Assembly (NCBI RefSeq): GCF_963678635.1
Contig: NC_087064.1
Location: 20,942,509 to 21,006,508, forward strand
DNA from: Symsagittifera roscoffensis
Taxonomy: Eukaryota; Xenacoelomorpha; Acoela; Convolutidae
Direction of reading: 5' to 3'
DNA length: 64,000 bases
Under the pieces are notes generated by a model that was not told the DNA's origin, did not search any database, and worked only from the letters and a program-made list of their open reading frames with translations. A program made the position numbers and the translations under genes. Shown piece after piece: positions 48,601 through 59,100 of this stretch. Each line of letters opens with the position of its first letter. Positions within the stretch are counted from its first letter, which is position 1.

Positions 48601-49632
48601 TGCTTGGAGGAATTCCTTTATCAAATAGTGCGAGACTTTCGGGTAAACTTTTGCCAAGAAGGACGCGGTCCATCCGGCTTCCAATCCTTCTAGCATGCTG
48701 TCTGTCCTTTCAAATCCCTCCTGTCCCTTCACTTCCTGGGTCCAGAAGGTTTCCAGAGTAATCTGACACATTCTGTTCACGAACTCAGCTGTCTTTTCTC
48801 CGGCATTTTCCGCCAGGTTCACCTCCTTCAACAAGTAGGCGTGTATCTTAGTGATCATTACTGGGCCTTGCTGAAAAGCATCTGCACCCAATGCCGCTAC
48901 TCTAGGATTCAGGTGTAGCCACTGGTTCGCTTCCGGCTTGGTTCTCAGCACCATCGCTTCCAGATGAGCTCTCGTCTCCAGTGAATTCTTTCTTCTCGTG
49001 TCTTCACTCGCCACTTCCATTGCTCGGAACCACAAGTCGTTGGACATTGCCGTGATTACTCGATGGTCGTCATCTATTCCTGGTTTCAGTTTGAGTTGCC
49101 GACTGAAGTTGGACAGTTCCAACCCCAGCACTTCGTCCAACACTAACATGTGTAGCGCGTGGTCCTTGAATCCTCTCATCGCGTTTGAGATATCTGACCA
49201 TACTGCAGGCAGTTCAGCCTTAAGTGGCCTCAGGTTCTCCATTTCTATCATGCGATTCGGGGCTGATATGATCACATCATATTTTCCTTCCGAAAGTAAG
49301 GCTACCATTGCATACACAAATTTCAGTCCATCCGGGAGATGTGCATATCCCGGAGACAACGCAAATACTACTCTCAACGCCACTTTATTGAATGACCCTT
49401 CCTTCGTCGCATCCACCACTTCACCCATCGACTCCAGGATGTCTTTTATAGCTGGCCATACTGCGTTTTCTGCTGTTGCAGGATCTCTGAGCCTGCTCAG
49501 AAAACCTCTACTGTGTAGATGGTCATTGATGCCAGCAAACACAATCGTTATCGGGTTCATTTCTGTCTGCCTTTGTACCCCTATAGCCAATGACACTGAT
49601 TGCAATAGGTCTAGGTCAACTGCGGCCAGCAT
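45619..49632 (-). CDS. Third coding region, segment B (1337 aa)
   Basis: This long frame begins with the first ATG after the TGA at 49645-49647 and ends with TGA at 45619-45621. The N-terminal 230 residues read like a mixed alpha/beta domain with a VFAGINDHLH block that resembles the GxND box of SGNH hydrolases, and an SAPNR block. Residues about 230-720 appear helical. About 735-860 is an acidic, Q/S/G-rich linker, followed by basic and helical regions. No catalytic family can be assigned with confidence. Segments A, B and C share one frame, so B is probably the middle of a single large protein. Confidence 0.65.
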   Translation of the reverse strand: MLAAVDLDLLQSVSLAIGVQRQTEMNPITIVFAGINDHLHSRGFLSRLRDPATAENAVWPAIKDILESMGEVVDATKEGSFNKVALRVVFALSPGYAHLPDGLKFVYAMVALLSEGKYDVIISAPNRMIEMENLRPLKAELPAVWSDISNAMRGFKDHALHMLVLDEVLGLELSNFSRQLKLKPGIDDDHRVITAMSNDLWFRAMEVASEDTRRKNSLETRAHLEAMVLRTKPEANQWLHLNPRVAALGADAFQQGPVMITKIHAYLLKEVNLAENAGEKTAEFVNRMCQITLETFWTQEVKGQEGFERTDSMLEGLEAGWTASFLAKVYPKVSHYLIKEFLQAVVRVSIVELIALFVTFGAESFVKGPALLLTDGIQNLRLDGLLTLIAITHGNLGGLMKLARCPEQMKERVNNLDMKKSTDSWNKIRDLRHTLIQYLLQQNRFGTGEDETIEREEVVRRHVGGMPLLTDLSLAMRIDPLALIRGVTEFVTVIYGPAVTFAFPDVKVEAFRRSVLHLNLISAVDGSTLNWCEQHALRELMSEDLLFAKISEPEMTLINFDDHFCDRMGEVERGHIEVFPKLWNLRPYDKTNGEMTRVPRLTAAYHKVREETKDWGDYKKLPEAIPEFPLIRRMLLGAVSVVQTPRLKAFKTNERRVGNFSVTMDPCFVGRNAAVLQYTRFAYTDQATRRRISNAATPKPGRFDEEWKGLGLAPMRMRGRTELPEASLILTSVRKEMKVGGVLQTRTFLAPFGCEEIKVVHGEEEDKSAGTLLIPRFHEEADNDEQGPSNSNKDKSEGDDGQGGSRQTEEPMQQDQAGGEDDRASTGGTSSLDFNIFSDLENNADTLETTEPADEGISTLDPPSAFEEMKRNLPESSSPGNSRNNDQRILTESPRRRRIEASARVPFLGTLPEEEWEVHHRDHESRTGCKLDRVAFMEEVWTVIQSYGTQSILKTGLNQPLMREVLDKLDECEGRLSELVIDSATDESEANDEGEVVYLSRTRRGTMRSKMVIDKINAMKMKLGSRVMPRRIGKTKVDSEISMKAGNSAKRKRVEEVMDLGQGDYQLSGTDRILTDIAMVPPILMAGIKSTGYKSKRSDRTLTGATLEMEILSQCGESKMRDFKPSPMNHGKGSVAGQLTPVEYNRLTVSETVSIDEPTGGYMEMLEYRNSARGYVMALEEEKAMEGYLETMLQGTTLKQKAYGTLASSDVQAETIEQLVSLPWKAVVLRYFEEEMRTTPRIHALVAVPYVRTELQLRFAWCMMGLTREEYDSEERKRSKEEKVFLMTNLRDLIVQEGAAVACAKRRDALCFIRFLIEQISVPALNTCVKMLREGDE

Positions 49633-49644
49633 TATGACGTCCGG

Positions 49645-52290
49645 TCAAAACAAAGACTTGGAGGTGTACACGAACTCTGAATTCGCTACTACCATGATTT
49701 TGGCCTTCCTCATCTCTGCTTTGTCATAGGCGGCGAAGATGGTCTCATCTTTCTTTATCGCTGTCAATCCGCCATATCTCTGGGCATCACCATCTTGGTT
49801 CACTAGTTTTGGGTACACTCTCTCCTTCACATGACCAGGTGGTGTCGTCAGTTGCCTAAATATCTTCACGTGTTGTCCAATCGGCGCTCTCGCCGTCAGG
49901 AATCTTCCTGGTCTTTCTTCACGATTCCTCTCATCATGGTTCAATCTCACATCTTGCAACGGTCTTGCATTCACAGGTCCCATTGTGTTGTTGGAGGGCA
50001 GTCCCTCCAAGTCGGCAAATCTCAAGGCCGTCGTGGAACTGAAATTTATGCTAGCGGCTATCAACCAGTCTACGCCGGTTATCGAGTACAATCTGCTGAC
50101 GGATAGCGTCGCTCCATTCAGCATCCTCCTTGCATCTTCGATGAAGCTCACTCTCTGTAGGTCCAGCTTCATTAGTTCGTCTTTGTATATATGCCAAGGA
50201 GACGGTATGGATCGCGACCACATCAATGAGCCTCTGCTCGGTCTCTCCTCTCGACTGGTACTCGTCGTCTCCGATCTAGTGTCCGATCTAGATGTGCCTG
50301 CTACTTCTTCGATTGGTTGGTTGACAGGTCCTATCCTTCTCCTAGGATGAATTGTCCTCCTCATCGGTGCTTCTCCCAACCGATCCTGTACGTCTGTTCT
50401 TCGACCTGGTTCACCGGAGCTTTGTTGCCGGTAATTTGTGACGGCTGGGACCGTACCCAAGCGTGTTTCCAGGTTAGGAGGCACAAAGGTGGTGATCACC
50501 GTATCACTCACCGTTCCCTCTTCCTTCAGCACTCCTGTGTCAAAGAGTTCTGCTTCCAGCTCATCCAACCGTTCTTGGAAGACTCGATTCAACCAAGCTT
50601 GTCCTTCGACACTGTCGAAGTGGATGCCATCTGTGGTCAGTCTGGCTTGATCCATGGCTCTCAATTCATGTTCAATGTCCATGAGGATCATTCTTCCGGC
50701 ATTTCGATTTGCTAGGTTTCTCAAGATGTTGTTCCACCTCATGACTCCCTCGTTGTGCCTTCTTCCTGATGCTGTCAGGCTTCTTGCGTTCATTAGCACT
50801 GTGCAAACGGTCAGTACCGCGCAACTGAACTTCTGCCAGAGAGTAGTGAACAAACACACCATCATTGATTCCCACAGTGCTTCCTGCTCAGCTGATCCTC
50901 TGGAGATATCATTCGTCCCAACTAAGATCATCACATTGGGTATCTTCCCTGGATTCATCAGCTCCACCATGCGATATAATTGGGCAATCGTCGCGCCTCC
51001 AAAGGCCATCACCGTGGTGACCCATGAGGTCCTCAAATTCGACAGCACTCTGACTAAGCTGTCTCCCAATATCAGGTGAGATGTCCCGAGTGGTGGTTGC
51101 TGCAGGTTCACAGCCGGGCTCCAGGTAGCTCGATTGAAGCAGGCCCTCGGATCTGTCTCCGGAACTCCCGTGAAATTATACTTCAATTGATTATTCTTCT
51201 GCACGTCTATTACACGAGACACTTTCTTCGCTGGCATCTTCCTTACTTTCCTCTCTGAGATTCTCGAGTTCCCCATGAGTGGTGTCACGTTACTCATCCC
51301 TTGTCTGATTACTGTCTGGGAGAGTTGTACTCTGCCCGTATCGTCAATCGTTCCATAGGGTGCAGTCACCCCGGAACCTGGTGCATTCTTGTTAGCGACC
51401 AATCGTCCAGCTGTCTCTATCAGTTTTCTCACTGTCTGTTCTACGACGGGATCACCCAAGGTGTCACTAGGATCCGGGATTGTTACTCGGTTCGTCTCTG
51501 CTGGGAGCCGTGTCTCCGTTGTTTGACTCATTTCTCGAGGTGTCAAGAGCTCCATCGGGGACTGCCCACGAGGAATATCCCTTGCAGGTATCACTTTCTC
51601 AATGGACGTCGTCAACGCCGCCTGTTCCGATCGCTCTTTGTATTCCTGCCTTAAGCGTTCGATCTCTTGACCCTGTTTTTTGTTGCAGTCTTCAAACAAC
51701 TTTCTCCACATGTCCCGGTCTTCCTCCATCACCAGCATGGTCTTCGTCATATCGTCTAACTCCTTCTTCGTACTTCTCAGCTGATCGTTCATCTCGTCCA
51801 GATCTTGTATGGTTTGGTTCGTCTGAACCTTCTGCGTTACTTTCGCCCTTTTTGGTGGCACAGCTGCTCTCAGTGGTGAACCAGACGAGGTCGCCTCGCT
51901 GTTCATCTCCCGATGCATTCTCGTCAGCCCAGGTTTAGGCTTAGAGGGCATTGGCATCTCACCTGGTTGGTAAGTCCTAGAACTTCCCAATCCAGGCTCA
52001 TTCGCCAAGTCACTCCCTGAGAGAGCCCCGTTTCTCCACCTCATCACTCTCCTGTTCGGGCGGTCTAGTACTCCTCTTTCTCCATATGCTGCCATCAACA
52101 GGACTTCCGTGGGGCGGTCCCCACGGTTGTCGTGCCCCAAGATGTTGATCAGGGCGGTTAGCAACATGACCACCTCTGGGTCCTCCAGAGCGAAGTCTCG
52201 TTCGATCAGCCGACGATAGATCGCATCTACCATCGGTCCTACATATGCCTCTGCCAGGTCCATCAATTCATCCAGGTTGAAGTTGTCCAT
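49645..52290 (-). CDS. Third coding region, segment A: coiled coil plus SGNH hydrolase domain (881 aa)
   Basis: The start ATG at 52290 follows a 390-nt spacer. Residues about 155-230 form a charged heptad-like coiled coil. Residues about 400-600 form an SGNH/GDSL-type hydrolase: GDSLVR near 408 (nucleophile serine), a GGATI glycine block near 430, GTND near 457 (oxyanion asparagine) and DGIHFD near 553 (catalytic D-x-x-H). All four blocks appear intact. Such enzymes are esterases or lipases acting on acyl or acetyl esters. The substrate here is unknown. A proline/arginine-rich linker follows. The frame ends with TGA at 49645-49647, with segment B continuing in the same frame. Confidence 0.75.
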   Translation of the reverse strand: MDNFNLDELMDLAEAYVGPMVDAIYRRLIERDFALEDPEVVMLLTALINILGHDNRGDRPTEVLLMAAYGERGVLDRPNRRVMRWRNGALSGSDLANEPGLGSSRTYQPGEMPMPSKPKPGLTRMHREMNSEATSSGSPLRAAVPPKRAKVTQKVQTNQTIQDLDEMNDQLRSTKKELDDMTKTMLVMEEDRDMWRKLFEDCNKKQGQEIERLRQEYKERSEQAALTTSIEKVIPARDIPRGQSPMELLTPREMSQTTETRLPAETNRVTIPDPSDTLGDPVVEQTVRKLIETAGRLVANKNAPGSGVTAPYGTIDDTGRVQLSQTVIRQGMSNVTPLMGNSRISERKVRKMPAKKVSRVIDVQKNNQLKYNFTGVPETDPRACFNRATWSPAVNLQQPPLGTSHLILGDSLVRVLSNLRTSWVTTVMAFGGATIAQLYRMVELMNPGKIPNVMILVGTNDISRGSAEQEALWESMMVCLFTTLWQKFSCAVLTVCTVLMNARSLTASGRRHNEGVMRWNNILRNLANRNAGRMILMDIEHELRAMDQARLTTDGIHFDSVEGQAWLNRVFQERLDELEAELFDTGVLKEEGTVSDTVITTFVPPNLETRLGTVPAVTNYRQQSSGEPGRRTDVQDRLGEAPMRRTIHPRRRIGPVNQPIEEVAGTSRSDTRSETTSTSREERPSRGSLMWSRSIPSPWHIYKDELMKLDLQRVSFIEDARRMLNGATLSVSRLYSITGVDWLIAASINFSSTTALRFADLEGLPSNNTMGPVNARPLQDVRLNHDERNREERPGRFLTARAPIGQHVKIFRQLTTPPGHVKERVYPKLVNQDGDAQRYGGLTAIKKDETIFAAYDKAEMRKAKIMVVANSEFVYTSKSLF

Positions 52291-52680
52291 TCTATTCTTT
52301 TCAAGTTTGATTCGATTCTTTGACTCAAGTGAGTAATTTAAATGATCAATCAGGATCTAGAAAAGAAATCACGAATGTCACACTTGTCAGTTTCACCTTA
52401 ACATATATCGTTAAAATTTGCTTAAAACAGTTCAGATAAAAAGATATTTATCCTAAAATTTATTAAAATCAATTGGTTTCTAAAATTTTGGAATTCGACC
52501 TAAGATTGGACAGTCCAAACTTTGGATCTATTCCCAAGATCGTCATTTAGTTGTTCATGGTCACTAACGCCTACTTACCCATGATCTTAATAACCTAACA
52601 CATAACATAACATAACATAACACACATATCACATATTACATGCAACTTGGTCTTTGGCCTAACACTCTTTCGCACATCAC
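52291..52680 (-). other. Spacer between pol and third coding region
   Basis: AT-rich with multiple stops, so segment A is not a direct extension of Pol even though the frame number happens to agree. It holds a short cataa tandem run (about 52602-52625) and a strong splice-acceptor-like site at 52357-52370. Confidence 0.7.
52357..52370 (-). promoter_or_regulatory. Candidate 3' splice site upstream of segment A
   Basis: On the - strand the sequence gatttcttttctag has an uninterrupted pyrimidine tract followed by AG, about 65 nt before the segment A start codon. It would allow a spliced subgenomic mRNA, as retroviral env genes use. The donor was not identified. Confidence 0.4.
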
Positions 52681-53180
52681 TCAGCCTATACTTAAATAAT
52701 ATTTCTTATCTAGATATACTTGTATGTTCGTATCAGAGAATATCACGTGTACAAGCGCGTACAATTCCCGAGGATGCAGTCTTCCTCTATTTGGATCGTA
52801 CACTGGAAGCGAAAGCTCCTTCACGTCCATTTCCACAAGGAAGTCCCTCAGCCTCGTCAAAGACAAGACTAGATTTTCTGGGTCCAAGTGCTGCTTCTCT
52901 GTCGCCCTCGTTACCAGGAAGCATAAGTACTTTCCCGGTATTTGCGACACCGCCGGGGGTAAGGCTGCTACGCCCCCTATCCCTGGTCTTTGCTTCCAAA
53001 GGAATTCCACGTTTTTGTATTCCCTCTTAAAATCTGCCGCTAGCGCTGTCCTAAAACTCATGTCTGCGGTGATTGCTATCGCACATGTTCTGTTTGTGAG
53101 TATGAAATCACTGTCTGTTAGTATTATGTTACTAGAATATTCATTTGGTAAATTAAAATATGACTCAACTACCCTGCCTA
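52681..53180 (-). other. Macro-like domain at the Pol C-terminus
   Basis: Residues about 2255-2421 show an alternation typical of a macro domain. An IAITADMSF-type strand corresponds to the ligand-binding first loop, followed by an ALAADFKREY helix, a GIGGVAAL turn, a YLCFLVTRATEK strand and a LSLTRLRDFL helix. An ELSLPVYDPNRGRL strand-loop corresponds to the P-x-x-x-x-G loop, and the domain ends with a VIFSDTNIQVYL strand. In cellular and viral relatives this fold binds ADP-ribose or removes it from proteins. Catalytic competence here is not established. Confidence 0.65.
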
Positions 53181-56100
53181 TATCAGGTTTCTTAGGTTCT
53201 TCGCCTGTTTCTGCTTCTAAGTCTCCTGTTTCTCTTGCTATTCTCAATTTTTTTATTATCAAGTTTTCAGTGTGGGTAAGTCCTACCCCCACTCCCCGGA
53301 CAAAAATATCCATCGGCGTCCCCGTCGATCGCATACCGGGTATTAAGTCAAGGTTAGAAGCTGGAATGAGAAGTTGTCCTTCCTGGGCAGCCCAGGAAGG
53401 ATCGTCTCGTTCAGTCTTGATGTATTTCATGCTTTCACGATCTACTTCTTGAATCGTGACGCTGGTCTTCTCTGGATCCGAGGTCGTTTCATTCAGCCAC
53501 TCTAAGACACGCAGGTTCGTCTGGTCTTGTTCATATGACTGCTGTTGCTCATCGTCAAATTTTACCTCGGGTTTCGACCAGTCGTCAACCCAATCATCGT
53601 TGTGATCATTGACTATGTCAATGTCTTGTGACACAGTTATTTCCCCTAAACCCACTACGTCCTCCACTCTTTTCTTTAGATCTATCCTATCCACTACAAA
53701 GTCGTCACCGTAAGGATTGTATTTCTTTCTTGGTCTCGTCCCGTCCTTCTGACGAGTCTGCATCGTGAACGGAAGGTCCGGTTCGAAGTTCTTGGGAACC
53801 TCTGTCTGTTCGGGATCCTGCCAATCTTCCTCTGCGTAGGGTAAGGTTTCATCGTCCACTTCGATCTGTTCGTTTGGATCCAGGTCCAATGGTGTATCCG
53901 TACCTTCCTCTACGACCTCGTTTCCATCGTTCTTCTCCCTGGTGCCTTTTTCATTGACCTCACAAGCAGGATCCATCATTAGATAATCCCCTTCTTCCAT
54001 GTCTGCAGGTATACACCAGTCTTCTGTCGATGGATTGTGTGGCTTGATGTTCTCGTAGTGGGCGGCTCGGCCAGTACTCAGTCTATGAAAGCGTCCCTCC
54101 TGGTGCACCTCCGTAATCATGAAGGGTCCCCTCCATTTCTTTAGAAGTTTCTTTGTCCCTTTCGGTGGTATAACGTTCTGAAATACCCATACGTAGTCTC
54201 CAACCGAGTAAGCCTTTGCACCAGCTGCTTTCTTGTCGAATCTTTTCCTCTGCCTTGCCTGTGCCTGCTGAGTGTTTCGTCTACACAAATCGTTCAATTC
54301 CTGTTGACGTTTGATCACATCCCTCACGTAGACCTGTGGGGACGTTTTCTTTCCCTCATGTTCTGGGTAGAAGAATGTCAAGGGTAAAGACTTCTCATGT
54401 CCCGTCAGCATCATGTGTGGACTAACTCCAGTGGTGGAGTGTTGCGTGCTATTATAAGCTCCCATCACCTGTGGAAGGTATCTGTCCCAATCGGTCATGT
54501 ACCTGGAACAATATACCCTCAGCATCGACACTAACGTCCTATTCTGTCTTTCCACTAAGCCATTCGTCTGAGGATGGTATGTCGTGGAGTGAGCCTGAGC
54601 GACTTGTGACCGTCTCATAAGCTCTTTCGTAAGCTCGCCTACGAAAGCCGTTCCATTGTCCGATTGAAACGTCATTGGACAACCATGTCTTGCTATCCAC
54701 GTATTGATCAGGTGGTCGCATGTCTCTTCCGCCGAGGCAGTTATGCAGGGCACGGCCTCTGCATACTTCGTGAAGTGATCTATCATGACCAAGACTTGGT
54801 TGTAACCGCTGTCTGTCATGCATATCTTCTGGTGATCTATCTGCACCACCTCGTTGAATTCAGACGACTCAATCGATTGTAAAGGAAATCGCAACTTCCT
54901 TGGATCCTTGACCTGTTGGCATGACAGGCAGGCTGTTACCCATTTCTCACATGCCTTTTTCATTCCAGGCCACTCAAAGCGCTTCAGGATCCTCTGATAC
55001 ACTTTGTCGATCCCTTGATGGCCCATCTGATCATGCGACCTGAATAATAGTTCTGTCTGATAGAGTTGCGGCAACACTATCGCGTTATATTTGTATAAGA
55101 CCTTGTCTTCTTCTCTTCTCCTGCAAGCCACGATCCCGTCCTTGTTCAGATATAATCTCCCCTCCTTCTGCATGAAGTATTGTCTCAGGATCCTATAGCT
55201 GTCTTCTTCTAGGTCACCTTTGTCAGGTGCACCGTTTTCTATCCACCTTTTTAGGTTGCTTGTCATGCGATCATTTCTCTGCGCCCTTAGAAGGTCCGAG
55301 AGTATGTATCTCGCCTTCAAGTACGTCTTCATGACTCTCATCTGACTATTCAGCTCGTTGGGCTGATGTGTGTCTTCTTCCATTTTAACGCACCAAATCT
55401 TCGCCAACGGTTGTGTTTCTTGCTGAAACGGCTGAAGATCAGTCCTGACTACCTCTTTCTGCGGCAACAGGCTTATCGAACGTTTCGATACCGCTATTGT
55501 TTCTAAGTCATCCGCTGCGTTGTCAAAGACTCTTTCGCTTGGTATTGGGTAGCGATCACTGTCAGGATCCTGGTACACTTCTCTGTCCAGGTCCCTTGCC
55601 CGAGTTTCCACTAGTAGCGTGTGTATCGCTAGTTCTGACAGTTCTGATCCCAAGGTCGAATTCCTGTCGGAATAGGTATCCATTCCTGAGTTTCGGAAAT
55701 CATCATCCGTCGAAGGTGTTGTGCTGGAGACTGCACGCTCCTCCAGATCATGTCTGTATTTCCTTCGCATCCATCTGAACTCCCCGGACAAAACCTTGTT
55801 CTCTAGGTCCTGTTTCTCATCAGGAATTTTCTCGTCTATCTCGGACTCCCCGGACAAATTCACTTGTCCCGGGTGTTGATCTTGTGATCGCTGGTTTTTC
55901 TCCTTATCCTTCTCCCCGGACAAATAGTCTTGCAGCAGATTTTGTTTTACAACTTCACCCTCTTTATCCCGGTCTACAAAAGTGACAGTTTTCTTTTGCT
56001 TGCCGCTCTCCTGTCCTTTCTGTCCGTAAGAAGTACTGGTTAAAATCTCTTGGGGTATTGAGGATACTAGTTGCTGAACTATTGTCCTACAATCCCTCTC

Positions 56101-59100
56101 GTTCTCTTCGTGTTGTCGTCTGGACGGCATGATCTTGACCTTCTCACTGACTGTTAGCGATGTCACTGCTGCTGTCCACTCGGGGTTATCTCTGGTCACT
56201 TCTCTTTCTAACAATCCACCCAGCATCCGCATCACTTGGGGTGTGACTTGCACCGTTTTATCCAATAATGAGAGGCTGTTTATATTCATGCGAGAGAGTT
56301 CTTGCTGGACCAGGTTCGAGCGCAGCAACAGATCCAAGGGGACCGGGTCCTCCCTTGACAGGATCTTTATCTCGGCTGCTTTCTCTACAGGTAACTCAGG
56401 ATGCCCTGGAATTGGATGTCCAGACTTATCCAACCATCTCGTTAAGGGAAGCGCTTCATAAGTTTCTTTGTCCAGAAACGAGAATCCCTCCTTTACTTCC
56501 GCCTGATTGGCCTGCTTCTGCTCCAATCTTTCATAGAACTCAGTTTTCTTACTGAGGCTGTCAGCATTCTGGTGTTTATCACGCATCCTATGTTCGATTA
56601 TCATATGGTAGCCATCCAGTCTTACTATCCATCTACCAATATAACTCTGATCCATCGAGTAGGTCTTCAACCAGGATAACGCTCTGTTGTCCACGCGTAA
56701 CTTGAAGGGAGCGCTCCCCAAGTATGCACGGTACTTCTCCACGAAGGTGACTACTGCAAACATTTCTGCTTTTGGTGCGCCATATTTCATCTCTGTGTCA
56801 CTCAAGACTTTGCTGCCGTATGCAATGGGACGGAGAACTGTTCTTCCGTTCCATTCTTGCTCTTGATGCAATATTCCTGAGATGGCCACCACCGATGCGT
56901 CTGTGTCGAGAACATACATGCCCTTTTCTGTAGGCATGCCCAGCACTGGCGCTTTGCACAGTTCCCGCTTTATGTTCTCGAAGGCAACCTGTGCCTCATC
57001 GTTCCATTCGAACTTCTTCCCCTTGTTGCGCATCAGCTTCTGCATCGGGTACAACTTGTCCGCGTATCCTTTTATGAATTCTCGGTAGTAATTGGCAAAC
57101 CCTAGGAAGCTCATGAGCTGTGTGTCCGTTCTTGGAGCTTTCCATGTCATCACTGCTTCTACTGCTTCCGGATCTGGCCTCACACCATGCCTGTCCACCA
57201 TTCTTCCCAGGTACTTGATCGAATCCCTAAGGATTTCACATTTCGATGGTTTGCATTTCAAGCCTGCTCTTTTCATACATCCGAAGACCTCATCGAGTCG
57301 ATCAATGTGATCCTCCAGGGTTGGTGTCGCTATGACTACGTCATCCACGTAGCACATCTTTTTGGTCTCTCCTGTCAAAGCCTGAGCCATCAGCCTTTGA
57401 AAAGTTGCTGTTGCATTGCACAAGCCGAAGGGCATCCTCTTCCACTGGTACAACCCCAATTCGCACGCAAATCCGGTTTTCTCTCTGTCCTTCTTTCGCA
57501 GAGGAACCTGCCAGAAGGCAGAACCCAAGTCCAATAAGGTGAAGAACTTTGCATCACCAAGTTTAGATAGGCTCTCGTCTATTCGCGGTATCGGGTACGC
57601 ATCTTTAATCGTTACCGCGTTCAAGTAACGAAAGTCGCAACAAAATCTAAGCTGCCCCCCTTTCTTTTTCGCCATGACTACCCCGCAAGCCCACGGCGAT
57701 TTCGAGGGTTCTATCATGTCGTATTCAAGCAACATTTCTATTTCCGCTCGGCACGCTTCCGATTTATGTGGCGCCATTCGCCTTGCGCCTTCCCTATGGG
57801 GAACGGCGCCCTCTTCTAGTTCGATTTCGTGTTCGACGAAATTACAGCAACCGATGTCCGCCTTATGTTTTGAAAATACTTCGGCGTTCCGATCTAGGAG
57901 GTCCCGCAATTTTTCGAAATCTCCCTCACCTATTTTTCCTTTCAAATGTTCTATCTCTGGCAAAACCGGTTTGTCAGATTCTAGTTCGTATGACGAGGGG
58001 CGTTCCGGAAAATTCGAGCAGCTTGATAAGCCGTCGTCCGTTTCGGATTTCATTGAAAACAATTTATGAATAGATTTTAATTCATTGATCCTCTTTAAAA
58101 TTTTATCTTTATTGGCATGATAAGGACAGTCTTTCACATTATGTTTCTTCAAGTTTTGTGTCTCCTCATAGTCGGTCCTCATCGGCAAAGCGTAGCCAAG
58201 CTTCTTTCCATGCTGGATTGAAACCGTGGTGTCCAGTGTGTTCAACAACACACTGACACACAGTCCGTTTCGCGTTACCGAGAAGCTCCGGCCTAAAATC
58301 ACCGAACTCTGACTATTTGGATTCGGTACCAAGCAAACCTGATTACTATCACTCAACGAATTCAAATTTCTCATTCTAAATATTGCTACTACAGCTTGTC
58401 CTGGTTGTAATTTTACTTTTCTATCCAAAAAAACTGGTACCTTATTTTCGTCTGTTATTATCCTATTAATTGGTCTCTTAACATACTTTCGGTCCGGGTT
58501 TCTAATCCGTATCAGACCGTTGTTCAAATCAATCATCACGTCAAAATTCCTGACAAAATCTCTGCCCAAGATGAATTGGTCGGCATCGTCCAGATTCTCT
58601 ACCACCAGGAAGCTCATCCAAAGATCCCGTCCTCCCATGTGGAGGACCGTTATTGGTGTTCTTCCGGCTACGTAGATAGCTCCTCGATTGGCTGCAGCCA
58701 GTCGGAGATTCGTTGGAATCAGATCTTCCCGCGTGAAGCCCATTCTTTCCCAAGTTTTTATCGGCATCACACTCACTACCGCTCCTGTGTCCAGAAGCCC
58801 TGTGACTCCGATTTTTGTTCCGTTGGTGTCGAGCAGGTGTGCTGTCACATCTGCTTCATATCCAATGTGTACCGCGTCTTGTTCCATCATGGCGTCATGG
58901 CCTATCCTGCGGACTTTGAGTTCCTCTTCACCCAAATAGATCTGCCCTATTTGGTCATCATCTGTTGTTACATAAGTCCTGGTGTAGATACTGATCCCAT
59001 CCACGTTCAGCATCACTTGATACGGCCCATAGACTTCTAGGTAGCGTCCATGAAGTTTCTTCATGCGAGGGCCACCCGTGGTTAGTAGTGCCCTCACAGC

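Noticed and set aside
43372-49632. Envelope gene in the third coding region
   Set aside because: There is no signal peptide, no clear membrane anchor and no cysteine-rich ectodomain pattern. The visible domain is an SGNH hydrolase.
47249-49729. Long + strand open frames opposite segment B and Pol
   Set aside because: They are antisense shadows of the - strand coding sequence, rich in S, L and P, with no recognisable domains.
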